Of a stretch of DNA of 9,747 nt, positions 1-5,458 are shown in pieces (position 1 is the first letter of the stretch; every line of letters starts with the position of its first letter). The position numbers and the translations under genes are program-made. Where the stretch lies: positions 1 through 9,747 of the forward strand of contig MHFD01000086.1 in NCBI GenBank assembly GCA_001804045.1. The letters are read 5' to 3'. The notes under the pieces are model-generated. The model was not told the DNA's origin, did not search any database, and saw nothing but the letters and a program-made list of their open reading frames with translations. This DNA comes from Omnitrophica bacterium RBG_13_46_9 (GTDB lineage: Bacteria > Omnitrophota > Gorgyraeia > JABMRN01 > RBG-13-46-9).

Positions 1-78
1 AGCTACATGGGTACCACATGGTTGTTGTTTTGTTCATTCGGATTTAGAGATTGTTTCGAATTTTCCCATTTTTATTAT

Positions 79-102
79 TTTTCAGCGGGATCCCGCTGAA
101 AA
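79..102. repeat. perfect 24-bp palindrome without a loop
   Basis: Two 12-base arms, TTTTCAGCGGGA (79-90) and TCCCGCTGAAAA (91-102), meet with no spacer, so the centre is GGATCC. Neither side carries a convincing T-run, so a Rho-independent terminator for the PAS gene (reading leftward, stop at 263) is possible but not well supported. The rest of 1-180 shows no gene; it contains a small TTCGGATTTCGGATTT direct repeat near 123-140. Confidence 0.7.
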
Positions 103-180
103 TACAATAAGAGCGGGACGTGCTTCGGATTTCGGATTTAATCGTATCGTACATTGTTACTGAATTATTGAGCTTGTACA

Positions 181-261
181 GCTGTCCCTATTTTTTCTCG
201 GAAATTAATCCGTAACTTACGCTCTAATAATAGGTTAGAGAGAACCGTCCCATTTTTTCCC
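181..261. repeat. 81-bp direct repeat, copy 1
   Basis: Identical base for base to 2756-2836 and in the same orientation. Read on the minus strand it begins GGGAAAAAATGGGACGGTTC and ends near AAAAAATAGGGACAGC, so its two ends are similar AAAAAAT(A)GGGAC motifs in direct orientation. An inner CGTAA-C-TTACG hairpin is present. It starts 1 nt beyond the stop codon of the PAS gene. I infer a dispersed, possibly mobilisable REP/MITE-like element; no transposase is visible in the window. Confidence 0.85.
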
Positions 262-262
262 A

Positions 263-727
263 TTACGGTTTTTTCTTCAACCGTTCTTCTAACTCCTTTA
301 TCTTCTCGCGGAGCTCCTCTATCTTTCTGCGTTCGGTGATGTCTTCAATAGTAAGTATGATTAACTTCGTACGATTGGACTCCAGATAAATTCGGCAGGC
401 ATTCAGTAACATTATTCGCTTGCCGATATCGAGGAAATCGTGCTCAACCTCAAAGTTATCAAAGCTTGTGGTTTTGGGAAGGATATCCTCCAGCAACTCT
501 CGTAGTTTCGGAATATCCCATTGGCGATTTCCTAAGTTATAGATAAGTTGCCCCTCGGTCTCCCCAGGCTTTACCTTGAAGGCCTGATAGAAGGATTGAT
601 TGGCTAAGGCTACCCTTAAATCCTCATACAGAATTATTAAGGGGTTATGTACGGTATTTATAATACTCTCGGTGTATTTAAGGGCATCCTGAATTTCCAG
701 CTTTTTCATTTTATCTTCATATTTCAT
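263..727 (-). CDS. standalone PAS-domain protein
   Basis: A 154-residue soluble protein with one PAS sensory domain at about residues 15-135. The segments IINTVHNPLIILYEDLRVALANQ and FEVEHDFLDIGKRIMLLNA fit the PAS fold. It ends in the typical LTIEDITERRKIEEL motif, which normally joins a PAS domain to a following output domain, and a short charged coiled coil of about 20 residues. No kinase, GGDEF or DNA-binding domain follows, so it may be a sensor acting in trans or the remnant of a histidine kinase. A good ribosome site, GAGGTG, lies 5 nt before the ATG at 727. The stop at 263-265 abuts the 81-bp repeat, which supports either truncation at the repeat or insertion of the repeat just behind the gene. 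The ligand is unknown. Confidence 0.85.
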   Translation of the reverse strand: MKYEDKMKKLEIQDALKYTESIINTVHNPLIILYEDLRVALANQSFYQAFKVKPGETEGQLIYNLGNRQWDIPKLRELLEDILPKTTSFDNFEVEHDFLDIGKRIMLLNACRIYLESNRTKLIILTIEDITERRKIEELREKIKELEERLKKKP

Positions 728-743
728 GGTTTCACCTCATTGT

Positions 744-866
744 AAAAAATACGGACAGACACCTATTTTTCAAATTCCTCTTTTAATCCAACTGCTCTCG
801 AGTAAGGTAGGGTCACGTCTCGACAATCTACAAGAAAGCTTAAAATGTCAAATGTCAAGACCTGCA
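744..866. repeat. dispersed ~110-bp repeat, copy 1
   Basis: Bases 753-862 align without gaps to 2611-2720 with about 15 differences in 110 (roughly 86 percent by eye). The unit starts at the GGACAGACACCTATTTTTC motif and runs towards a GACC...CCCAAGTT end. It lies directly upstream of the PAS gene, so it may also carry that gene's leader. Its starting hairpin (AAAATAGG/CCTATTTT in copy 2) is degraded here to AAAATACG. Confidence 0.75.
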
Positions 867-941
867 GAAATCTGCAAAAGTATTCTAAATGCAGATTTCT
901 ACAGGACAGTCCTAATACAATCTTGCCAAAGTCAAGATTGT
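866..941. repeat. two adjacent stem-loops inside the repeat tract
   Basis: First stem: AGAAATCTGCA (866-876) pairs exactly with TGCAGATTTCT (890-900) over a 13-nt loop. Second stem: ACAATCTTG (917-925) pairs exactly with CAAGATTGT (933-941) over a 7-nt loop. GGACAGTCC lies between them at about 904-912. They separate repeat copy 1 from the partial copy at 987-1072, so the 365-bp gap 728-1092 is explained almost wholly by repeat and hairpin DNA, with no credible gene. Confidence 0.65.
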
Positions 942-986
942 GTAGGGACCTTAACCCCAAGTTCTTTCAGAACGTCTACGGTCACT

Positions 987-1072
987 CGAAATATGTAAGC
1001 TAGGGTCGTGTCTCGACAGTTTACATTTCGCTTTGATGTGTAAAGTGTGGAGATCTAACCCCAAGTTCTTTA
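987..1072. repeat. partial, diverged copy of the ~110-bp repeat
   Basis: The order of motifs GTAAGcTAGGGT, TCTCGACA, GTGTAAAGTGTGGAGA and TAACCCCAAGTTCTTT matches the second half of the unit ending at about 2731. TAACCCCAAGTTCTTT also occurs at about 951-966, so unit ends are present twice in this gap. Similarity is low and the boundaries are approximate. Confidence 0.5.
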
Positions 1073-1092
1073 TTTTGCAATTCTCGACATAG

Positions 1093-1431
1093 TTAGATAT
1101 TTATCACGCTTTGGATTATACGTTTGCTAATCGCGGTGAATTCATCTTCTTCTAAAAGACCAAATCGCTCCATGAATAGCTTCACTTCGCCGTTTGTTAT
1201 TGGTATCCCATAAGCGTTGTTTGGTTTTTGCTGTGCCAGTGTTTTTGTGGCTCGCATTATAGTCATTACTGGTTCCTCTTTTATGTCATAGAATTTAAAA
1301 ATAGCTTTTTTTACATCCATAAGGTAACTAGTCTCAGGATCAATATTTAGATTTTCGAAGAACCTATTGCTAACCTCAAGCGGAATTCTTATATCTTTAT
1401 GCGCACCCATCTCACTAATTTTTTTCGGCAT
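1093..1431 (-). CDS. small protein of unknown function, next to the DUF2130 gene
   Basis: A 112-residue soluble protein that I do not recognise. It is mixed charged and hydrophobic, with no signal peptide, membrane segment or cysteine pair. Predicted-looking helices occur at about residues 17-30 (VSNRFFENLNID), 38-50 (MDVKKAIFKFYD) and 80-110 (GEVKLFMERFGLLEEDEFTAISKRIIQSV). The start at 1431 is supported by AAGGAG 8 nt upstream. It lies 58 nt behind the DUF2130 gene on the same strand with no terminator seen between, so the two are probably co-transcribed. A role as a partner of the nuclease is conceivable but rests only on position. Confidence 0.75.
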   Translation of the reverse strand: MPKKISEMGAHKDIRIPLEVSNRFFENLNIDPETSYLMDVKKAIFKFYDIKEEPVMTIMRATKTLAQQKPNNAYGIPITNGEVKLFMERFGLLEEDEFTAISKRIIQSVINI

Positions 1432-1489
1432 TTGATTAACTCCTTATTTTTATATTATGTTTTAAATTGGGAAACACCTTTTTCAGAAA

Positions 1490-2584
1490 CTACTGCTTCC
1501 TTGTAAGATCCAAAGAAAATGGTAGCTCTAGCGGTTTTTCCGTTTGGATTTTTGCCTGTTTTTCGCCTTTAAGAATTGCCTTAGTGTTGTGCTGTAGTAG
1601 GCTGATGTTAAGATGTATATTCTTGTAGTGGTCAAATCTATCCTGCCACAAATTTGCGTGGCTCTTAACTTCCTTTACCAGAATATCACCCAAAAGCTTG
1701 GCCCTGTATATCGTGTCATTTGCTATGTTTCTGAATTCCTCTCCTGAGATGTAGTTTATAAGGTCTTTGGCCTTTTTGTCGATCTCCTTTTTGCTTGCCC
1801 TTGCCGCGGCCAACTCGATGATATTGTTTCGTAGAACCTGGGCAATATAACATACACCGAAAGGGTGCACCACTATGATATCGTTTTCGACAAAAAAACC
1901 TTCCGTGTCCTTCTTAAAAGCTGCTGTAACCAGTACACCAAAGCTTGCTTTTCTCTGTGCAACGGCAATTTTCGTCTGTCTAATGTAGCTTTTCGCAAAC
2001 TTATCGGTCTTTTTGCATTCGTAAAGAATTCTGCCAAGTTCCTTTTTGTTGTGAAAAACGACTTGAACAATATCGCCTTTTTTGCCGTGCGGCTCTATCG
2101 TGTCTTCGGGAAAATCTTTTTCAAGTTCTTTCACCACGAGTTTCTCAAAGTCTAGCCCCTCTACCTGCGATGTGGTACCTTTCTTTAACTGTTCTTTAAG
2201 TTGTTTTATCTTATCGTTCATACTGCCAATAGTACCCATCTTCTGCTCAAGCTGGTAGGCTAACTTATCGGCACGCCTCTTTTCGGCCATCTTCCCCTTC
2301 TCCACACCTTGCTTTTCCAGTTGCCGCGACTGCTTCCTGAATTCACGCTCAAATTCCTGTTTCAGGCCTTTCCGTTCTTCAACAAGCCGGTGGCGCTCTC
2401 TTTGAAGTTCAAGCTTGTCCTTCTTAGCTTGTTGCACAAGCAATCTTTTCTGCTCCTCTGCCTCTCGAAGTTTGTCTTTTATCTCTTTTTGAACTTTCTC
2501 CTTTTCCTGCCAGGCGCCGACAACTTTAAGATATCTGTCTTCACTTAATACAGAGCTGCATAGTGGACATTTGTAGGTTTTCAT
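1490..2584 (-). CDS. DUF2130-family coiled-coil protein with PD-(D/E)XK nuclease-like domain
   Basis: A 364-residue protein. Residues 6-9 (CPLC) form a single CxxC knuckle. Residues 25-138 are an extremely charged coiled coil rich in E, K, Q and R. Residues 142-255 carry the restriction-endonuclease-like core: E147 in DFEKLV, G170-D171 in KKGDIVQVV, E189-x-K191 in ILYECKK, then a VLVT strand (217-220). This order matches DUF2130 (PF09903 from memory) and has the residues of a PD-(D/E)XK metal site, so it may be catalytically competent. The C-terminal 100 residues are helical. Substrate and pathway are unknown; proteins of this kind are suspected to act in DNA metabolism or defence. AGGAG 8 nt before the ATG supports the start. 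It is followed by the 112-residue gene. Confidence 0.87.
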   Translation of the reverse strand: MKTYKCPLCSSVLSEDRYLKVVGAWQEKEKVQKEIKDKLREAEEQKRLLVQQAKKDKLELQRERHRLVEERKGLKQEFEREFRKQSRQLEKQGVEKGKMAEKRRADKLAYQLEQKMGTIGSMNDKIKQLKEQLKKGTTSQVEGLDFEKLVVKELEKDFPEDTIEPHGKKGDIVQVVFHNKKELGRILYECKKTDKFAKSYIRQTKIAVAQRKASFGVLVTAAFKKDTEGFFVENDIIVVHPFGVCYIAQVLRNNIIELAAARASKKEIDKKAKDLINYISGEEFRNIANDTIYRAKLLGDILVKEVKSHANLWQDRFDHYKNIHLNISLLQHNTKAILKGEKQAKIQTEKPLELPFSLDLTRKQ

Positions 2585-2601
2585 AATTTAATCTCCTAAG
2601 A

Positions 2602-2731
2602 GGAAAATAGGGACAGACACCTATTTTTCAGATTCCTCTTTTATTCCAATTGCTATCGAGTAAGATAGGGTTGCATTTAGACGATCGACAAGAAAACTTA
2701 AAATGTCGAATGTCGAGACCCGACCCCAAGT
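2602..2731. repeat. dispersed ~110-bp repeat, copy 2 (most complete)
   Basis: It starts with a stem-loop, AAAATAGG (2604-2611) pairing with CCTATTTT (2620-2627) around GACAGACA, and ends at GACCCGACCCCAAGTTT. It is about 86 percent identical to 753-862. Its right end, TAAAATGTCGAATGTCGAGA and onward (2699-2727), recurs inverted at 5688-5716. It occupies most of the gap between the DUF2130 gene and the restriction operon, immediately upstream of the DUF2130 ribosome site. Confidence 0.75.
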
Positions 2732-2755
2732 TTATTTTATTTTACGAAAATGGTC

Positions 2756-2836
2756 GCTGTCCCTATTTTTTCTCGGAAATTAATCCGTAACTTACGCTCT
2801 AATAATAGGTTAGAGAGAACCGTCCCATTTTTTCCC
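2756..2836. repeat. 81-bp direct repeat, copy 2
   Basis: Exact copy of 181-261 in the same orientation, 2575 bp away. Complete identity implies recent duplication, gene conversion or recent mobility. The left part encodes the last residues and the stop of the 79-residue gene (stop 2810-2812), so the element sits partly inside a reading frame. Confidence 0.85.
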
Positions 2837-3049
2837 GTACATCTTTCCGATCTCAAGCTTGTTTTTATAATATGTACTTTCCAGCTCCTCTATATCATTC
2901 CCTGTTTTCTTTTCAAAGAAAAACTTATTTAAAATTGTTAGAAGTTCTCGCAGAAACTCAACTTTTCCACTTTCATCAGAGATATCCGTTGAGCTTAAGT
3001 CTTTCAATTTTTCTTGAAAATTTTTAATTATAATATCTGATTTTGCCAT
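2810..3049 (-). CDS. small acidic protein downstream of the restriction endonuclease gene
   Basis: A 79-residue, strongly helical protein of no family I recognise: NFQEKLKDLSST, FLRELLTILNKFFFEK and DIEELESTYYKNKLEIGK look like three amphipathic helices. It starts 16 nt after the endonuclease stop, with only a weak GAAG before the ATG at 3049, so it is probably the third gene of the operon. Its last residues, GKKWDGSL, and its stop are encoded by the 81-bp repeat, so the native C-terminus has probably been replaced or extended. It could be an accessory subunit, a controller or a gene fragment; nothing in the sequence decides this. Confidence 0.65.
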   Translation of the reverse strand: MAKSDIIIKNFQEKLKDLSSTDISDESGKVEFLRELLTILNKFFFEKKTGNDIEELESTYYKNKLEIGKMYGKKWDGSL

Positions 3050-3065
3050 AACTTCGTGTGGTTTT

Positions 3066-3596
3066 TTAAATTGGGGTAGGAAGATCTAAAAAGACAAGTG
3101 GTAATTCATTAAAATAGTAGTAACACCCTACTGATTTTATATACTCTAAAACGTCTCTATACTCAGGCTTTGTAAACCAGTCATTTAAAACGTAGACGTA
3201 TTTAACATCAATTTTTAAAGGTGCAAGCAATTTTTTATACTGCTTATTTTTAAAATCGCAGGTTTGGAGTTTTTCATCTACAGAGCCTGCTACTTCTTGA
3301 AATTTGAGTTCGATAATAAAGAGAGTTTTGTCTTTTATGATTAGGATCGCGTCGTCTGGTATGAGTTTTTTGGAGATGATTTTTTTGTAATCGACACCTT
3401 TTGGCTCGAGGAGATTCTTATATAGCTTGTGTTTTTGGTAAAATTCTGCGATTTTCTGGCCCTTAAAATGGATTTCGTCATTTTTAACTACGTAGCCCGG
3501 GAGAGAAGATATTGCTTTCTCCAGGGTAATTCGCGATTCAAACTCCAATCCGGTTATGGTCTTACCACCACCTGTGCCACCCTTTTTCATCATCAT
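3066..3596 (-). CDS. type II restriction endonuclease, PD-(D/E)XK type
   Basis: A 176-residue protein. The N-terminal GGTGGGKTITGLEFE stretch includes E20, a usual acidic helix residue. P80-D81-D82 (IPDDAILII) and E96-x-K98 (IIELK) form the PD...D/ExK metal-binding core of this nuclease fold, followed by GSVDEKLQ (104-111). It would cleave the site protected by the neighbouring methyltransferase. The ATGA overlap (its ATG 3596-3594 with the methylase TGA 3595-3593) shows translational coupling. Three Met codons stand in tandem at the start, so the exact initiator among the first three is uncertain; AGGGG lies upstream. I cannot assign a cleavage specificity or a named enzyme. The role is partly inferred from pairing with the methylase, but the motif itself is clear. 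Confidence 0.82.
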   Translation of the reverse strand: MMMKKGGTGGGKTITGLEFESRITLEKAISSLPGYVVKNDEIHFKGQKIAEFYQKHKLYKNLLEPKGVDYKKIISKKLIPDDAILIIKDKTLFIIELKFQEVAGSVDEKLQTCDFKNKQYKKLLAPLKIDVKYVYVLNDWFTKPEYRDVLEYIKSVGCYYYFNELPLVFLDLPTPI

Positions 3597-4498
3597 GGCG
3601 ATACCCCTGCAAGCTCTCTTTCTACTTTTTTAATCTCTTGCTTCACAAAACGTCTACTCTTAGCTTCCGCGTTTAGCCGTCTAATAGACTTATCTAAATA
3701 CTCCTTATTATTGTCTATCCCGATGAAATATCGACCTAGTTTGTAGGCGGCTACACCTGTAGTAGAGGAGCCCGTGAAGGGATCTAGAACGATATCACGC
3801 TCTCGGGTGGAGGCCAAAATTATCCTTTCCAAAAGTGCAAGCGGCTTTTGGGTAGGGTGTTTACCAAACACCTTTTCCTCGGGCTTAGGAGCGGTAATGG
3901 ACCATAATGACTGCATCTGCTTGTTGTTGTTCATGCTACGCATTAGGGTATAGTTGAAATAGTGCCTGCTCATTTTATTTTTCGCCGCCCAGAGTACTGT
4001 TTCTGTCGCGTGGGTAAAATACCTACAGGATAGATTTGGAGGGGGGTTTATTTTAAACCATGCTATGTCGTTCAAAATCTTAAATCCGAGCTGTTGCATG
4101 GCAAAGCCGATGGAATATATTACGTGCGAGGTCCCGCTGACCCAAATAGTGCCATTATCGGTAAGAATATCTTGGCATTTTTTGAGCCATTCAAGGTTGA
4201 ATTTATGCGTTTCTTCGATCCCTTTGGATTTATCCCAATCTCCTTTATTGACAGATACGCGTCTGCCAGCATGGCAAGACATGCCACCGTTTGATAGAAA
4301 ATATGGGGGATCAGCGAAAATCATGTCGATAGAACGAGGGGGAATCACGAGCATAACATCGAGGCAGTTTGCCTTGAATAGCGTGCAGTTATTGTCTTTA
4401 TTCGTGTAGAAAGGCTCATTAGGGATTTTTGCTATTATTTTTTGATATGAATGTCGCATCTCGAATCCTGGAAATATGTAGTTTTTATATTCAAGCAT
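3593..4498 (-). CDS. type II DNA methyltransferase, beta class, DpnA-like
   Basis: A 301-residue S-adenosylmethionine-dependent DNA amino-methyltransferase, probably N6-adenine. The catalytic motif IV DPPY (63-66, in FADPPYFLSNGG) comes before the SAM-binding motif I DPFTGSSTTG (239-248), which defines the beta class. KHPTQKP (213-219) just before motif I is typical. Segments such as VSVNKGDWD, NPPPNLSCRYFTHATETVLW and NNKQMQSLW resemble the DpnA (M2.DpnII) and related group. That group includes GATC enzymes but also others, so GATC is only a possibility. Position 245 is Ser where DPFxGSGTT has Gly, a common variant. GGGGGT about 6 nt before the ATG at 4498 supports the start. It precedes and overlaps the nuclease gene, so host protection is translated first. 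Confidence 0.93.
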   Translation of the reverse strand: MLEYKNYIFPGFEMRHSYQKIIAKIPNEPFYTNKDNNCTLFKANCLDVMLVIPPRSIDMIFADPPYFLSNGGMSCHAGRRVSVNKGDWDKSKGIEETHKFNLEWLKKCQDILTDNGTIWVSGTSHVIYSIGFAMQQLGFKILNDIAWFKINPPPNLSCRYFTHATETVLWAAKNKMSRHYFNYTLMRSMNNNKQMQSLWSITAPKPEEKVFGKHPTQKPLALLERIILASTRERDIVLDPFTGSSTTGVAAYKLGRYFIGIDNNKEYLDKSIRRLNAEAKSRRFVKQEIKKVERELAGVSP

Positions 4499-4534
4499 AT
4501 TTTACCCCCTTTGTTGGTTATTGGCAAGTTTTAT

Positions 4535-4548
4535 ATAACCGCGGTCAT
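4535..4548. promoter_or_regulatory. candidate operator upstream of the methyltransferase gene
   Basis: ATAACCGCGGTCAT is a 14-base near-perfect palindrome (ATRACCGCGGTYAT, one mismatched pair) in otherwise AT-rich DNA, 37 nt before the methylase start. A poor minus-strand promoter candidate surrounds it: TTGTCT (4574-4569) and TATGAC (4549-4544), 19 nt apart. Regulation of the restriction operon from here is an inference. Confidence 0.3.
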
Positions 4549-4728
4549 AATTGGCCCCTCATATATATAGACAACAAAGGTGTTGATTTACTGCATATTT
4601 TTTTAAAATTTTTTATATTTTCGTAGGAGTTCCTGGGCTGTAGTACCGAATTGGCGTTTTTTTAACACCATATACTCTAATGGATTAATTTCTCTATTAA
4701 TATTGGGGGTCTTAGGGTAGGGGCGAAA

Positions 4729-4759
4729 AACCTCCCCAACCTCGTAGGTTGGACAGGTT
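4729..4759. repeat. 31-bp nested palindrome, copy 1
   Basis: Outer arms AACCT/AGGTT and inner arms CCAACCT/AGGTTGG around a CGT loop, separated by a 2-nt mismatch (CC against AC). It is identical to 5849-5879 over all 31 bases. I infer a dispersed REP-like hairpin. It could also end transcription weakly, but no T-run follows on either strand. Confidence 0.8.
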
Positions 4760-4807
4760 CTTTGCCCAGGTCGTGAAGCGACACATATGTAAAAGGGATG
4801 GAGTAAT

Positions 4808-4840
4808 ACAGAGGAAGGGAAAATATTTCCCTTCCTCTGT
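4808..4840. repeat. strong 15-bp perfect stem-loop behind the ImmA-like stub
   Basis: ACAGAGGAAGGGAAA (4808-4822) pairs exactly with TTTCCCTTCCTCTGT (4826-4840) over an ATA loop. It lies 12 nt beyond the stop of the ImmA-like fragment. It resembles the stem at 7019-7047 (AGAGGA-GGG-A/T-CCC-TCTCT). On the minus strand no T-run follows, so a factor-independent terminator is not proven; membership of a dispersed hairpin family fits better. Confidence 0.7.
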
Positions 4841-4852
4841 TATTTAGAATGC

Positions 4853-5023
4853 TTAATTTTGCGAACTTCCTGTTAGACATATTATCGTTCCCCCCAGTTT
4901 TCCTTCAATTATATACTCAATATCAACTTCGACATCACTGCTATCATGGAACTCTTCAAGAAAGGAATTGGCAATATTTTCTAAGGTAGGAATATCATAA
5001 AAATTAACTGAGGGCTCTTTCAT
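4853..5023 (-). pseudogene. truncated ImmA/IrrE-family metalloprotease (N-terminal stub)
   Basis: A 56-codon frame starting at 5023, 2 nt after the stop of the XRE gene. It reads MKEPSVNFYDIPTLENIANS, then FLEEFHDSS, then VEVDIEYIIEGKLGGTI. The pattern of a short helix followed by (P)VDIEYIIE..LG is the usual N-terminus of ImmA/IrrE (DUF955) proteins, which are often encoded next to XRE repressors and cleave them. After about residue 47 the likeness stops (ICLTGSSQN then TAA). The HExxH zinc site and the other roughly 100 residues expected are absent, also in the other frames down to 4600. I infer disruption at the hairpin repeat just downstream. It could instead be a very small intact protein, which is less likely. 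Confidence 0.6.
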
Positions 5024-5025
5024 TA

Positions 5026-5397
5026 TTACATTTTCTTGATATCATTGATCAGTTTCTTGATCTGGGCTTTAGTAAGTTTCTTATTTGCGACCGTCCTTAA
5101 CATCATCGGAGCCAATTCATGATCGCTTACATAGTCTGCAATATCAGCAGGGATTCTTCCTGGTGCTTCTGCTGCCAGATCAAATAATTTATTCCAGTCT
5201 TCGGAGTTCTCTTTTAATTCTAGTGCTTTAGCAATATTCTTCAAAACTTTCAAATCACAAGGTGGATTTATCCTGCCACTTTCTGTATGACTTAGATTTG
5301 ATGGTAACCATTTGATTTTTTCTGCAAACTTTCGTAAGCCATATCCTTTTGTTAACCTTAATTTCCTTAGAAAAGTACCAAAAGTAACCCTTGTCAT
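5026..5397 (-). CDS. XRE-family helix-turn-helix transcriptional repressor
   Basis: A 123-residue DNA-binding protein. The HTH spans about residues 7-65: GTFLRKLRLTKGYGLRKFAEK, then LPSNLSHTESGRINPP, where the recognition helix around SNLSHTESG and the GRxxPP end are typical of Cro/C1-type domains that pair with ImmA/IrrE proteases. The C-terminal part, RIPADIADYVSDHELAPMML, is also usual in these regulators. I chose the ATG at 5397 because AAGGAGGT lies just upstream; an earlier in-frame Met near 5493 would sit on the promoter. Two 17-bp palindromes overlap and follow the promoter, so it very probably represses itself. The protease partner behind it is truncated, so relief of repression by proteolysis may be lost. 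Confidence 0.9.
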   Translation of the reverse strand: MTRVTFGTFLRKLRLTKGYGLRKFAEKIKWLPSNLSHTESGRINPPCDLKVLKNIAKALELKENSEDWNKLFDLAAEAPGRIPADIADYVSDHELAPMMLRTVANKKLTKAQIKKLINDIKKM

Positions 5398-5435
5398 ATC
5401 TCTCACCTCCTTTTTATTGCCATATACTACAGAAA

Positions 5436-5452
5436 TTGTAAAGTATTTACAA
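5436..5452. promoter_or_regulatory. repressor operator, distal copy (perfect palindrome)
   Basis: TTGTAAAGTATTTACAA is a perfect 7+3+7 inverted repeat. It lies just downstream of the start point of the XRE promoter and 38 nt before its ATG. It differs by one base from the second copy at 5459-5475; the two centres are 23 bp apart, about two helix turns, which suits cooperative dimer binding. Confidence 0.75.
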
Positions 5453-5458
5453 CCTCTA

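Larger units (their letters stand above)
4603..4841 (-). pseudogene. open frame without a start, possible gene tail read through a repeat
   Basis: After a TAA at 4844-4842 the minus strand stays open for about 79 codons to a TAA at 4603-4605. The first part is hairpin-repeat DNA. The last part, reading NINREINPLEYMVLKKRQFG and ending TTAQELLRKYKKF, has the composition of a real protein C-terminus. No start or ribosome site is seen. It may be the 3' remnant of a gene broken by the repeat at 4729-4840, conceivably of the ImmA-like gene just upstream, but no family motif proves this. The remainder of 4499-4852 is repeat and AT-rich leader. Confidence 0.25.

Noticed and set aside
726..998. Plus-strand and minus-strand frames between the PAS gene and the 112-residue gene
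   Set aside because: They lie wholly in repeat and hairpin DNA and show no start signals.
1865..2155. 96-residue plus-strand frame
   Set aside because: Shadow of the DUF2130 gene, whose domain motifs and ribosome site are clear.
4677..4880. 67-residue minus-strand frame
   Set aside because: It starts out of frame inside the ImmA-like stub and runs through two hairpin repeats. It has no ribosome site and no protein-like composition.
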